Shown: positions 1-8,116 of the stretch, in pieces
Layout: the number at the start of each line of letters is the position of its first letter
How positions within the stretch are numbered: the first letter of the stretch is position 1
Notes under the pieces: generated by a model
What the model saw: the letters and a program-made list of their open reading frames with translations, nothing else
Database searches by the model: none
Told to the model about the DNA's origin: nothing
Program-made: the position numbers and the translations under genes
Assembly: GCA_947629075.1 (NCBI GenBank)
Contig: CANRCI010000004.1
Location: 1-32,966 of the forward strand
Source: an uncultured Bacilli bacterium
GTDB taxonomy: Bacteria; Bacillota_I; Bacilli_A; RF39; UBA660
DNA: 32,966 nt
Reading direction: 5' to 3'

Positions 1-30
1 TTTCTTTATTGTAATTTCAACCGCACCATT

Positions 31-942
31 TTATTTATATTTTAATTCTATATCATAAGCACATTTATAGTCAAATAATTTACGTGGCATACTGTTTATT
101 TCAAAACTAATATTATCTAGATAATACTGTGTTATATTCTTCATAGAATTTCCCTTTGGAATAAATCTTCTTACTAAAGCATTGGTTCTTTCGTTGGTTC
201 CTCTTTGAAAGGAACAGTATGGATCACATTTATAAAGTTTTACTCCAAGCTTCTTAGCTGTTAATCCTAAAGCTTGAAACTCTAATCCATTATCTACAGT
301 AATGGATTTTACTTTTATTTCATTTCTTATTAAATAATCATGAATAATTTTATCTGTATAATATTCGTTTTTGTATTTAGACTTTATTAACCATACTCTT
401 CTTGAACATCTATCAACTATGGATATAATAGAATCATATTCATTCTTTTTACCTAAAATTGAATCAATTTCTAAATGTCCTAATTCATCTCTTTTATTGA
501 TATATTTAGGTCTTAAGCTTATTGGCAGCACTGTTTTATGATCTATATTCCATTTTGTATGGCTCATCATTGATGTTTTCTTTCCTCTTCGTTTTTTATA
601 ACATAAATCTTTTTTATTAAGTTTAATTTTACCTTCATTTATCCAATTATATACTTGTTTAACAGATGGACATTTAGCATTTAAATGAGTCTTTTTAAAT
701 TTATGAACACAAACTTCAATAGAACAAGTTTTATAATCATAGTGTGTATATAGATAACGCATAAAAATATCATACTTTTCATCAATATTTATTTTCCTTT
801 TTTTATAAATATTAGCTTTATATCTGGAAATAGTAGAATGACATATTCCTAATATTTCAGCTGCTTTTCTCATAGATAGTCCTTGTTCAAGTAAAATATC
901 AATTTGTGCTTTCTTTTCTTTAGTTAATTGTTTATAATTCAT
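31..942 (-). CDS. IS30-family transposase
   Basis: This enzyme cuts and joins the ends of the element that encodes it. The 303-aa protein has an N-terminal helix-turn-helix of the IS30 type (about residues 5-45, including SMRKAAEILGICHSTISRY) and a C-terminal rve/integrase-fold domain from about residue 150. The likely catalytic triad is D160 (in GHLEIDSILGKK), D217 (ITVDNGLEF) and E251 (QRGTNERTN), the usual DDE arrangement. There is no frameshift and the length is normal, so it looks intact and probably active. The ATG at 942 follows an AGGAGG ribosome binding site that lies inside a hairpin (see the separate entry). Confidence 0.93.
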   Translation of the reverse strand: MNYKQLTKEKKAQIDILLEQGLSMRKAAEILGICHSTISRYKANIYKKRKINIDEKYDIFMRYLYTHYDYKTCSIEVCVHKFKKTHLNAKCPSVKQVYNWINEGKIKLNKKDLCYKKRRGKKTSMMSHTKWNIDHKTVLPISLRPKYINKRDELGHLEIDSILGKKNEYDSIISIVDRCSRRVWLIKSKYKNEYYTDKIIHDYLIRNEIKVKSITVDNGLEFQALGLTAKKLGVKLYKCDPYCSFQRGTNERTNALVRRFIPKGNSMKNITQYYLDNISFEINSMPRKLFDYKCAYDIELKYK

Positions 943-944
943 AT

Positions 945-972
945 AGGAGCCTCCTTGCCGGGATTGGCTCCT
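945..972 (-). promoter_or_regulatory. Hairpin over the transposase ribosome binding site
   Basis: A 7-bp perfect inverted repeat (AGGAGCC at 945-951, GGCTCCT at 966-972) brackets the transposase Shine-Dalgarno sequence AGGAGG. In RNA read in from outside the element the stem would cover part of the ribosome binding site. Several IS families use such a structure to stop expression driven by neighbouring promoters. The function here is inferred. Confidence 0.5.
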
Positions 973-982
973 TTATTGTATC

Positions 983-1008
983 AAAAAAGCCGCACCTAGT
1001 GGTGCGGT
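983..1008 (-). terminator. Intrinsic terminator inside the IS right end
   Basis: Read on the minus strand, a 7-bp GC-rich stem (990-996 with 1001-1007, 4-nt loop) is followed by six U residues (983-988). One arm lies within the right terminal inverted repeat. It would stop transcripts entering the element from the ZIP gene side. Confidence 0.75.
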
Positions 1009-1025
1009 TGAAATTTCAATTTAGG

Positions 1026-1048
1026 AAAAGAGATCGTGGATCTCTTTT
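1026..1048. terminator. Bidirectional terminator after the ZIP transporter gene
   Basis: A 10-bp perfect stem (1026-1035 with 1039-1048, 3-nt loop) has runs of A on one side and T on the other, so it can act in both directions. It lies just past the stop codon of the ZIP gene and before the IS. Confidence 0.7.
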
Positions 1049-1795
1049 TTAGTTTAAAAAATGAACTACTATCATAAAGATAAATCCGATAACAAAAAAT
1101 ACTTTACTGTTTATCGTATTATCGTATTTTTGGGCATTGGGAAATAGTTCAACAAGCGAAATAAACAACATGATACCCGCTATAAAACTAAACAAGATTC
1201 CCATAATCATCGGATTTATCGCATCCATAAAAAACATATAAGCAATTACACCACCGAGTGGTTCACTAATCCCGGATATAAAGGTATACAGCAAAGCTTT
1301 AAAACGACTTTTCGTACTGTAATAGATGGGAACGGATATGCTTATTCCTTCTGGAATGTTGTGCATACTGATAGCAAGAGCTAGTGAAAAACCGAGACTC
1401 GCATCATAACTGGATACCATAAAAGTAATTATTCCTTCTGGTACATTGTGTAGAATTATTGCAATCATCGAATATAACCCTACCCGGTATAGGCCATCTT
1501 CATCAAAAGTAGGAACAACCTTAGTTATGATTAAAAATAAAACTATCCCTATAACGATAAATAAGATGATATAAATATAACTCAAAAAATAACTAAAATA
1601 AGGAAAGAGATAAGTAAACGATTCAGGGATTAAATCGATTAAAGAAATGCTGACCATGATACCGGATGCAAAAAATAACGATGACGATATAATGCGATCA
1701 GTATTCTTGGTCTTAAAAAAGATTAAAATACTACCTAGTAGAGTCGATAAACCCGCTAGTGAAGTAAGTAAAAACGAAAATGAAAAGTCACTCAT
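1049..1795 (-). CDS. ZIP-family divalent metal transporter (ZupT/GufA-like)
   Basis: This is an inner membrane importer of zinc or related divalent metals. The 248-aa protein has about eight hydrophobic segments and both family metal-site motifs: HNVPEG at about 116-121 (TM4) and HNIPEG at about 145-150 (TM5), followed by SEPLGG at 177-182. The loop between the third and fourth segments lacks the histidine-rich stretch of many ZIPs, as is common in short bacterial members. The ATG at 1795 has a GGTGA ribosome site. The gene follows nth by 35 bases, but a terminator lies between them, so it probably uses its own promoter or readthrough. The metal cannot be read from the sequence. Confidence 0.88.
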   Translation of the reverse strand: MSDFSFSFLLTSLAGLSTLLGSILIFFKTKNTDRIISSSLFFASGIMVSISLIDLIPESFTYLFPYFSYFLSYIYIILFIVIGIVLFLIITKVVPTFDEDGLYRVGLYSMIAIILHNVPEGIITFMVSSYDASLGFSLALAISMHNIPEGISISVPIYYSTKSRFKALLYTFISGISEPLGGVIAYMFFMDAINPMIMGILFSFIAGIMLFISLVELFPNAQKYDNTINSKVFFVIGFIFMIVVHFLN

Positions 1796-1816
1796 ATAAT
1801 CACCAATAAATTATAT

Positions 1817-1844
1817 GAAAAAAAGAAAAGTTAAATACTTTTCT
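1817..1844 (-). terminator. Terminator overlapping the nth stop codon
   Basis: An 8-bp stem (1824-1831 with 1837-1844, 5-nt loop) is followed on the minus strand by seven U residues. It includes the last codons and the stop of nth and ends the cca-dnaD-nth transcript. Confidence 0.75.
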
Positions 1845-2454
1845 TATAATACTTACAAATATTTTGGAGTTTACAAGTACTGCATTCCGGATTTTTGGCC
1901 TTACAATTATAACGACCGAACAAAACCAATTGATGGTGTCTTCTCGCCCAAGTAGCTTTATCAAATTTACGCATCAATTTCTTTTCGATTTGCAATACAT
2001 CATCATTTTCTTTAGCGAGACGTAACCTTTTAGAAACGCGCGATACGTGAGTGTCGACAGCGATAGCTGGATAATCGAATAAATTGCTCAAAACGACATT
2101 CGCCGTCTTTCGACCAGCCCCTGGCAGACTTTCAATATAATTCCTGTCATTAGGAACGCATCCATTTTGCTCTTCTAATAAATGTCTACTGATTTCCTTT
2201 ACATACTGAGCCTTTCTCGTAAATGTCCCAATCGGTTTAATTATTTCGATAATATCTTCAATACTAGCTTCACTTAAACTTTTTAAATCCGGATACTTTT
2301 TAAATAAAACCTCTGTTACTTGATTTACTCTTTTATCAGTTGTCTGAGCACTTAAAACCACAGCAATTAAAAGTTCATAATCCTTATTGTAATTAAGTTC
2401 ACACTTAGGATTAGGATAAAGCTCATCTAAATATTTTTCTACTTCTTCAACCAT
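1831..2454 (-). CDS. nth: Endonuclease III (DNA glycosylase/AP lyase)
   Basis: This is a base-excision repair enzyme that removes oxidised pyrimidines and nicks the abasic site. The 207-aa protein has the HhH motif LPGAGRKTANVV with catalytic Lys at about 116, the essential Asp at about 134 (in AVDTHVSRVSKRL), and a C-terminal iron-sulfur loop with cysteines at about 184, 191, 194 and 200 (C-X6-C-X2-C-X5-C). I chose the ATG at 2454, which has GAGGAG four bases upstream and begins one base after the dnaD stop. An ATG four codons earlier (2466) overlaps dnaD and has no ribosome site. dnaD followed by nth is the gene order known from Bacillus. Confidence 0.95.
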   Translation of the reverse strand: MVEEVEKYLDELYPNPKCELNYNKDYELLIAVVLSAQTTDKRVNQVTEVLFKKYPDLKSLSEASIEDIIEIIKPIGTFTRKAQYVKEISRHLLEEQNGCVPNDRNYIESLPGAGRKTANVVLSNLFDYPAIAVDTHVSRVSKRLRLAKENDDVLQIEKKLMRKFDKATWARRHHQLVLFGRYNCKAKNPECSTCKLQNICKYYKKSI

Positions 2455-2455
2455 A

Positions 2456-3115
2456 CTACTCCTCATCTAACCAATCATAATCGAATACATCAACTTTAGT
2501 ATCATTCTTTTTTTCACGACGCCTCGTTTGGTACTCTTCGACATCACTTTTGGTTTTAAACCCTTTCTTACCCCATTCATATAATATCTTATCAATGTAT
2601 TTCAAATTGGTAACTCCACTGAAAATAGCTTCTTTTAAGGCTTGTTCTATAAGCTCAACTGTTATATTGTTCTCCAACCATCCACGAATTATTTCCACTT
2701 CAATTGGGGATAAAGTTCTACCGAATTCCTGTTCAATTTTATCAAAAATGGTCTTTTCTTCTTCGTGATTATCACTATTTACAACCTCATCGACCACTAA
2801 AACCGAAAGCTTATTATAGAAGTTTTCTAATGATATATACTCTTCCATAACTCCTTTATCATTAGTAATTACCTTTAAATCCATCAAATCATTATTAGTT
2901 AAATTCTCGATATATCTCATTAGTTCAGTAGTAGAAATACCTAAATCATTACTCATAGTACTCAAATCAAATAGAATGTTATCACCACAACTAGATAGAT
3001 ACATGAGAAAGATAAAAGTATCAGTATCCAATTTCAATTTATCTTTCAATTTAAATATGTATAGTGGAATATTTATATATTTCGTTTTCAATAGTGATAA
3101 TAGATTATTATTCAT
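2456..3115 (-). CDS. dnaD: DnaD-family replication restart/initiation protein
   Basis: DnaD helps remodel DNA at oriC and stalled forks so that the helicase can be loaded. The 219-aa protein has an N-terminal winged-helix-like region (about 1-100) and a C-terminal DnaD/DnaB2 domain (about 125-195) containing FGRTLSPIEVEIIRGWL and LKYIDKILYEWGKKG. A short basic tail follows. The ATG at 3115 overlaps the end of cca by 8 bases and has a GGGGG-rich ribosome site. It is co-transcribed with cca and nth. Identity rests on the C-terminal domain and the dnaD-nth neighbourhood. Confidence 0.9.
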   Translation of the reverse strand: MNNNLLSLLKTKYINIPLYIFKLKDKLKLDTDTFIFLMYLSSCGDNILFDLSTMSNDLGISTTELMRYIENLTNNDLMDLKVITNDKGVMEEYISLENFYNKLSVLVVDEVVNSDNHEEEKTIFDKIEQEFGRTLSPIEVEIIRGWLENNITVELIEQALKEAIFSGVTNLKYIDKILYEWGKKGFKTKSDVEEYQTRRREKKNDTKVDVFDYDWLDEE

Positions 3116-4211
3116 ATTTCCCCCTATAGTTGTCTATAACGTACTCTTCTAAATCTTTATAATCATTATCTAGTTTACCACTTAATACTTGGTTAATCAA
3201 ATCATCGATAATAATTTTTATATGTTTACCGGGATGAGATGATAAAATATCGATTATTTGGTTACCATCAATCTTTAATTCCGTTACTGATTTTATGGGA
3301 AGAGATTCATACTTACTAATAATTTCTACTCGAGGAATTCCCTTTATATTACCAGCAATAATATTGACATATAACCCGTATTTAAACAATACTTTACTAT
3401 CTAAATTATCTAGTTTTTTAACTTCGTGAATGTTCTTTAAAAGTTCTCTTTCCGCCCTTGTAAAAGGATATTTATCAGAAACCTCTAAAGTTGACCAAAC
3501 ACCTACTAAATCATTATCCAAAACGACATTATCGATATTATATATCTCTAAATCTTCATCTAAATCTAATTCTTTAATCCATTTAACACCAATCTCAGCA
3601 TTACTACTACTAAAGATTTTATCCAACTCATCACGTTTTCGATGGTACGACAAACGTCTCAATTCTTTTTTAGTCTGTTTTATTCCCGCGACTAACTCTT
3701 CATCCAAATTAAAATTTAGTATCGTGGCAAATCTAATCGCACGTAAAATTCTTAAAGGATCCTCAACAAATCTAACTATAGGATCACCAATAACTCTAAT
3801 TATTCTATCTTCGATATCTTTTTTACCACCTAGAAAATCAATTATTTCACCTTTACTATTGATACATAGAGAATTCATAGTAAAATCTCTTCGTTTCAAA
3901 TCTTCTTCTAAATCATCAATATATTCAATTTTACTAGGTCTTCTATCTTCTTCATAACTGATCTCTTTTCGATAAGTAGTTATCTCAAAACGATAATTCT
4001 TAAAATACAGTGTTATAGCACCATACTCTTCATTAGGTAATGTTACGTCGATAAAAATTCTTTTTAAATCGACCGGTTTAGCACTAGTTGTAATATCGAT
4101 ATCAAGACTCTCTATTCCTAAAAGACGATCACGAATAAAACCACCAACAATATAGGCTTCATATCCACAATCTTCAATCATTTTTAAGAGTTTTAAAGCA
4201 CTTTCAAACAT
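3108..4211 (-). CDS. cca: CCA tRNA nucleotidyltransferase
   Basis: This enzyme adds or repairs the 3' CCA end of tRNAs. Visible motifs are the nucleotidyltransferase signature YIVGGFIRDRLLG followed by the metal-binding LDIDITTS, then RRDFTMNSL, and the RNA-binding segment DPLRILRAIRFATIL. The protein is 367 aa from the ATG at 4211. A TTG six codons earlier (4229) is in frame, but the clear GGAGG site lies six bases before 4211. It is the first gene of a cca-dnaD-nth unit. There is no HD phosphohydrolase domain, so this looks like the short Firmicute form. Poly(A) polymerase is the only close alternative. Confidence 0.93.
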   Translation of the reverse strand: MFESALKLLKMIEDCGYEAYIVGGFIRDRLLGIESLDIDITTSAKPVDLKRIFIDVTLPNEEYGAITLYFKNYRFEITTYRKEISYEEDRRPSKIEYIDDLEEDLKRRDFTMNSLCINSKGEIIDFLGGKKDIEDRIIRVIGDPIVRFVEDPLRILRAIRFATILNFNLDEELVAGIKQTKKELRRLSYHRKRDELDKIFSSSNAEIGVKWIKELDLDEDLEIYNIDNVVLDNDLVGVWSTLEVSDKYPFTRAERELLKNIHEVKKLDNLDSKVLFKYGLYVNIIAGNIKGIPRVEIISKYESLPIKSVTELKIDGNQIIDILSSHPGKHIKIIIDDLINQVLSGKLDNDYKDLEEYVIDNYRGKYE

Positions 4212-4228
4212 AACATACCTCCATCTCA

Positions 4229-4237
4229 ATTATAACA
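4229..4237 (-). promoter_or_regulatory. Extended -10 promoter of cca-dnaD-nth
   Basis: On the minus strand TGTTATAAT matches an extended -10 (TGnTATAAT) 12 bases before the cca ribosome site. The nearest -35-like TTGAAA (4256-4261) is 21 bases away, too far to be typical, which fits an extended -10 promoter. Confidence 0.5.
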
Positions 4238-4311
4238 TAAGTACTTTAAAAATATTTTCAATCTATGATTATTATTGTACACTTAACAAATATTTACTCT
4301 AATTTATTCAT

Positions 4312-4339
4312 AAAAAAAACAGAATATAAAATTCTGTTT
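4312..4339 (-). terminator. Terminator of the HU gene
   Basis: A 9-bp stem (4317-4325 with 4331-4339, 5-nt loop) runs into a U tract on the minus strand. It lies 18 bases after the HU stop codon. The rest of the 4230-4356 gap is AT-rich with no gene. Confidence 0.8.
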
Positions 4340-4356
4340 AATTATAATACAAATTT

Positions 4357-4632
4357 TTATTTATTAACTGCTTCTTTTAATGCAGATCCAGCTTTAAATG
4401 TAACAGCCTTTCTTGCAGCGATATGAACAGTTTCACCAGTTTGAGGATTACGTCCTTCTCTTGCTGCTCTCTTAGATACTGCAAAAGTTCCGAAACCAAC
4501 TAGTGGTACTTTGTCTCCTCCCTTTAATGCTTCTGTGATTGCTGCAAATGTTGCATCAATAGCACGAGTTGAGTCAGCTTTAGTTAATCCAGTTGCTTCA
4601 GCAACAGCTTCTACTAATTCTACTTTTTTCAT
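4357..4632 (-). CDS. hup: HU-family DNA-binding protein
   Basis: HU is a nucleoid protein that bends DNA. The 91-aa protein shows the whole family pattern: MKKVELVEAVAEATGLTKAD at the N-terminus, then VPLVGFGTFAVSKRAAREGR and the signature GRNPQTGETVHIAARKAVTF. The start at 4632 has a GGAGG site seven bases upstream. An in-frame ATG at 4692 would add 20 residues with no family match and is rejected. The AT-rich leader contains a small hairpin at 4659-4675 (TAAGCA/TGCTTA arms). I could not fix a promoter. HU directly after spoIVA is the order found in Bacillus. Confidence 0.95.
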   Translation of the reverse strand: MKKVELVEAVAEATGLTKADSTRAIDATFAAITEALKGGDKVPLVGFGTFAVSKRAAREGRNPQTGETVHIAARKAVTFKAGSALKEAVNK

Positions 4633-4780
4633 ATTATTACCTCCGTATTTTTTTATATTAAGCACATTATGCTTACATATACAATTTATCATTTTTTAAG
4701 CCTAAAAGCAATAATTTTAAAGCATTTTACAAGTTTTTTTACTATTTATATTTGAGTTTTACATTTTTATTTTCTATAAC

Positions 4781-4809
4781 AAAAATGCAGATACTTTTCA
4801 TATCTACAT
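4781..4809 (-). terminator. Terminator of spoIVA
   Basis: A 9-bp stem with one G-U pair (4785-4793 with 4801-4809, 7-nt loop) is followed on the minus strand by U residues. It separates spoIVA from the HU leader. Confidence 0.7.
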
Positions 4810-4826
4810 TTATCTAGTAAAGTTAA

Positions 4827-6302
4827 TTATAAAACTATTGCTATCATATTATTAGATCCTTTATTAACGATCTTAGTCAAGATGTTTTGTAATTTAAATC
4901 TGATGTTATCAGGCATTAAACTAATTTTAGATTGAATTCCTTCTTGAACTATAACATCTAAACTTCTTCCAAAGATTTCACTCTTCCAAATATTGGATGG
5001 ATCTGTTTCATAATCTCGCATTAAGTAATTGATCAGTTCTTTACTCTGTAGTTCACTACCGATTATCGGTTCAAATGTACTATTTACATCTACTCTAATC
5101 ATGTGAATAGATGGAGCAACTGCCTTCAATCTTACCCCATATCTACTACCCTGTTTCGTGATTTCTGGCGTATCTAGTTTCATATCATCAAGAGTTGGGG
5201 ACGCAACACCGTAACCGGTTGTCTTAACCATTTTAAGTGCATACTTTATTTGATCATACTCTTTTTTAGCTTCATTATATTCTTGGAAAAGCGATAATAA
5301 TTCAGCTTTAGAATTGACATCAATTTTAATAATATCAGTTAAGACATCATTATACAGACTACTAGGTGCCTCAAGAGAAACAGTCACAATACCAGTTGCA
5401 GGATCTACCTCTGAAAGATATGCCTTTTCGATGTTTTCATTATCCAAAAAGTGTTTAGTAATATTTTCGATATCGCGAAGTTTATCTACTTCAACAACAC
5501 TTTCGCGAATACTTTCAATATAACTCTGTTTAACTGGATGTTTACTGTTCAAAATAGCAATCCACTCAGGCATATTGACTTTGACTTCAAGAATTGGGAA
5601 TTCATACAATGCTTCACGCAAGATATTGTAAATTTCTCTTTCCGAAATAGTCTCAATACTTATAGGAATTACTGGTACATTATGTTCTTCTTTCAAACTT
5701 TCAGCAAGACGTTCTGTCTCTGGTAAAGTAGGATGAGTAGAATTCAAAAGAACGATAAATGGTTTACCTATTTCCTTTAACTCAGTAATGACACGGTTTT
5801 CAGCATCTAGGTAATCACTACGATTAAATTCTCCAATCGAACCATCAGTAGTTACAACAATTCCTATCGTTGAATGTTCACGAATAACTTTTTCAGTTCC
5901 CATTTCAGCGGCTTCAACAAATGGAATTTCGCCATCGACCCATGGGCATTTTACCATTCGTGGTCCATTTTCATCTTCCGCCCCTTTAACGTTATCTATT
6001 AAGTATCCAACACAATCGATTAAGCGAATATTACAACTGAAATCATCAATATCTATTTTAGCTGCATTATTGGGAACAAATTTAGGTTCGATTGTCATGA
6101 TTGTCTTACCACTTGAACTTTGAGGAATTTCATCTAAAGTTCGCTTCTTTTCATACTCATCCTCGATATTGGGAACAACTAAATTTTCGATAAATTTTTT
6201 AATAAAAGTAGATTTACCTGTTCTTACTCCTCCAACTACTCCTAAATAAATATCGCCACCTGTACGTAGAGCAATATTCTTTATTATTTCCTTTTTATCC
6301 AT
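4827..6302 (-). CDS. spoIVA: Stage IV sporulation protein A (coat-basement ATPase)
   Basis: SpoIVA polymerises with ATP hydrolysis on the forespore surface and forms the platform on which the spore coat is built. The 491-aa protein matches the family along its length: TGGDIYLGVVGGVRTGKST (Walker A, about 24-32), QSSSGKTIMTIEPKFVPN, DCVGY (Walker B region), GTEKVIREHSTIGIVVTTDG, and the C-terminal blocks QGSRYGVRLKAVAPSIHM, SEIFGRSLDVIVQEGIQ and IAIVL. I chose the ATG at 6302 because it aligns with the known N-terminus. The in-frame ATG at 6332 lacks a ribosome site, although the site at 6302 is also weak (AGAGAG). Expression in the mother cell under sigma-E is expected, but I saw no convincing sigma-E promoter. 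It is strong evidence that this organism sporulates. Confidence 0.97.
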   Translation of the reverse strand: MDKKEIIKNIALRTGGDIYLGVVGGVRTGKSTFIKKFIENLVVPNIEDEYEKKRTLDEIPQSSSGKTIMTIEPKFVPNNAAKIDIDDFSCNIRLIDCVGYLIDNVKGAEDENGPRMVKCPWVDGEIPFVEAAEMGTEKVIREHSTIGIVVTTDGSIGEFNRSDYLDAENRVITELKEIGKPFIVLLNSTHPTLPETERLAESLKEEHNVPVIPISIETISEREIYNILREALYEFPILEVKVNMPEWIAILNSKHPVKQSYIESIRESVVEVDKLRDIENITKHFLDNENIEKAYLSEVDPATGIVTVSLEAPSSLYNDVLTDIIKIDVNSKAELLSLFQEYNEAKKEYDQIKYALKMVKTTGYGVASPTLDDMKLDTPEITKQGSRYGVRLKAVAPSIHMIRVDVNSTFEPIIGSELQSKELINYLMRDYETDPSNIWKSEIFGRSLDVIVQEGIQSKISLMPDNIRFKLQNILTKIVNKGSNNMIAIVL

Positions 6303-6364
6303 ATCAACACTCTCTCTTTTTTCATATTTCATTTAAATATATGAATAAAATTGGAGAAAAGAAC

Positions 6365-6393
6365 AAAAAATAAGCAAGTTATCATTGCTTATT
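6365..6393 (-). terminator. Terminator of the DUF5305-like gene
   Basis: A 9-bp stem (6369-6377 with 6385-6393, 7-nt loop) is followed by six U residues on the minus strand. The stop codon of the gene lies in the loop. Confidence 0.8.
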
Positions 6394-7485
6394 CTTAGAT
6401 TTCTTTTTACGTTTATTTTTAACTACTGCTTTTAAAATATAACGATATACTACTTCATCTGTTATAATTATAAACCAAGACTCTTTATCTTTCTTAACTT
6501 CTAAGTAGTTAATTGGAAGTTTCAATTCATCATGAACGTTTAACAGATCATCAATATCTTTAACATCGACAACCTCTTCTTTATTAAGATTTATTTTAGT
6601 ATCTACTTTAACCATTACATCATCGATTTCACGTTTAATTCTACGTAACTTATGATTGTATTCATCTTGAGCTGATAAACTGTATAGTGCTTGATATGAA
6701 GTAATCATAAGTGGTGTAACTGTTACGATGATGAAAATAGCGATACCAAACAAAACGACATTGAAGTTTTCATCAGTTTCAGTATGAGTAACAATTCTTT
6801 TATTATCGTCATCACTTACTTCTTTTTTAATCGAAATTACATCTTTAGCAAGAGGAATAGATAAGTTGAGAACTTCACTTTCTTTAAAATCTTTTTCACC
6901 TATTAAAGCCTCACCATCAGTATTGATATACATCTTAACATCTAAAACGATATCGGCCTCATCTTCAATTGTATTTAAAAAATTCTTAGCTAAATCATTA
7001 TAAGTTTCATAATCGATTGTTACTTTATCTTTAATGTTAATATCAGTTCCATCTTCGATCTCAATTACCTTTTCGGGTTTTAAAACATAATCTTTACTCC
7101 AGATAACTTCACTAGTGTCATCTTTAGAATCGTTGTACGTAGCTTTTATAGTTGCAACAGTAGTATAAGTAGTCTTACTTTTAAAGAAATCCGTAGCAAC
7201 TAAATCGTAATCGTAATCGATATAAATTCTATCGATTAAATTAGCCACATATTTTTTACCAGTTTTAGAGGTACTATCAAAAAAAGCATTATCTTTTAAA
7301 TCTACTTTATAATCGACATCTTTTGATTCTTTATAAGTTATAGTATTAACAGTTGCTACTCTCTTTAAAGTAAAACAATCTATCAAAATCCAAACAGCAA
7401 GTAAAACGAATAAAGTTGATAAAAGCGCTAAAACTATACGACAACTCTTTTTAGAATTATTATCTAAAACAAAATAACTTTTCAT
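6382..7485 (-). CDS. DUF5305-like membrane protein, function unknown
   Basis: I do not know the function of this 367-aa protein. It has a short N-terminal cytoplasmic stretch, a membrane segment (about 16-36), an extracytoplasmic beta-rich region of about 200 residues with many charged and aromatic positions, a second membrane segment (about 245-265) and a lysine-rich cytoplasmic tail. The architecture and the pattern YKVDLKDNAFF ... YVANLIDRIYIDYDY suggest the DUF5305 family, which as I recall occurs beside SipW-type secreted proteins. That assignment is tentative. It lies next to such a gene, on the same strand but with its own promoter. The ATG at 7485 follows AGGGGTG. A role in assembling or anchoring the neighbour is possible but inferred. 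Confidence 0.6.
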   Translation of the reverse strand: MKSYFVLDNNSKKSCRIVLALLSTLFVLLAVWILIDCFTLKRVATVNTITYKESKDVDYKVDLKDNAFFDSTSKTGKKYVANLIDRIYIDYDYDLVATDFFKSKTTYTTVATIKATYNDSKDDTSEVIWSKDYVLKPEKVIEIEDGTDINIKDKVTIDYETYNDLAKNFLNTIEDEADIVLDVKMYINTDGEALIGEKDFKESEVLNLSIPLAKDVISIKKEVSDDDNKRIVTHTETDENFNVVLFGIAIFIIVTVTPLMITSYQALYSLSAQDEYNHKLRRIKREIDDVMVKVDTKINLNKEEVVDVKDIDDLLNVHDELKLPINYLEVKKDKESWFIIITDEVVYRYILKAVVKNKRKKKSKNKQ

Positions 7486-7525
7486 AATTCCACCCCTTTG
7501 GTGTTACGATTATTCTTCTATAAAT

Positions 7526-7554
7526 ATTATAGTATATTTATTTCTTTTTTCCAA
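7526..7554 (-). promoter_or_regulatory. Sigma-A promoter of the DUF5305-like gene
   Basis: TTGGAA (7549-7554) and TATAAT (7526-7531) on the minus strand are separated by 17 bases and lie about 40 bases before the start codon. Confidence 0.65.
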
Positions 7555-7557
7555 GAC

Positions 7558-7580
7558 AAAAAAAGATAGTTTAACTATCT
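7558..7580 (-). terminator. Terminator of the TasA-like gene
   Basis: A 7-bp stem (7564-7570 with 7574-7580, 3-nt loop) is followed by six U residues on the minus strand, just after the stop codon at 7587. Confidence 0.8.
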
Positions 7581-7586
7581 CCTTTA

Positions 7587-8093
7587 CTATTTTTGGTCAT
7601 AATCTAAAGTTACTATTAATGTATCATTGAAATTAGTACGCGCTTGTTCTTCATCTAGTAAAACTTTAACTGTAAATGATACCTTTTCTCCAGGTTTTAA
7701 GACATCGCCCACACTAATTCCACTTATTTCATAAGTTACAGCATTATATTTTTCAGTTAATTCATCCATATTGTGCCAAATACTTCGCAATTCAGCATCG
7801 ATATTACCGTTATTCTCCACTACTATACTGTAAGTGATACTATCACCAGGTAAGGCAAGAGTTGTATTCATACTGACAGTTGTAGCATCTGTTTCAACAC
7901 CATTGCTAGTTGCTGTCCCACTTGTTGCTAAGACACTAGCATCGGCAATATCAACATCCCAAACAGGATTTGCTAACGAAGTAGAAAGATTCTGGCTAGA
8001 ATTCTCCGTTATTAAAGCATATGTAATTGAAGCTGTTAACATTAAAGCGGCTAAAATTAACATCCAGCTATTACTTTTCTTTTTATTCTCCAT
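7587..8093 (-). CDS. SipW-type secreted protein (TasA/camelysin-like)
   Basis: This is a small exported surface or matrix protein. The 168-aa product starts with a lysine-rich head and a SipW-type signal peptide (LILAALMLTASITYALITE); cleavage is expected near the ALIT stretch by a SipW-class signal peptidase. The mature part is a beta-rich TasA/camelysin-like domain with ALPGDSITYSIVVENNGNI and LKPGEKVSFTVKVLL. No sipW gene is in this window, so the peptidase must be elsewhere. The ATG at 8093 is eight bases after AGGAGG; the ATG at 8099 is only two bases after it and is unlikely. It has its own strong promoter. The family forms fibres or acts as a surface protease in Bacillus; which applies here is unknown. 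Confidence 0.78.
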   Translation of the reverse strand: MENKKKSNSWMLILAALMLTASITYALITENSSQNLSTSLANPVWDVDIADASVLATSGTATSNGVETDATTVSMNTTLALPGDSITYSIVVENNGNIDAELRSIWHNMDELTEKYNAVTYEISGISVGDVLKPGEKVSFTVKVLLDEEQARTNFNDTLIVTLDYDQK

Positions 8094-8116
8094 TTCCATA
8101 TCCTCCTATATTAATA

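Larger units (their letters stand above)
8..1020 (-). mobile_element. Complete IS30-family insertion sequence
   Basis: The element is bounded by 21-bp terminal inverted repeats at 8-28 and 1000-1020 with one mismatch (fifth base from the outer end). It is 1013 bp long, within the usual IS30-family range. It carries one transposase gene on the minus strand whose stop lies three bases inside the left repeat. The dinucleotide TT borders both ends and may be a 2-bp target duplication, but the left flank is only seven bases, so this is weak. It sits just downstream of the ZIP transporter terminator, a place where insertion does no damage. Confidence 0.9.

Noticed and set aside
3430..3957. Plus-strand reading frame of 175 codons opposite cca
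   Set aside because: It lies wholly antisense to the well-supported cca gene, has a Ser/Leu-rich composition typical of a shadow frame and no ribosome site.
4230..4356. Small gene between HU and cca
   Set aside because: Only the HU terminator and the cca promoter are visible; no start codon with a ribosome site.
6303..6368. Sigma-E promoter for spoIVA
   Set aside because: A CATATATT element could serve as -10, but no acceptable -35 lies 14 bases upstream, so I did not list it.
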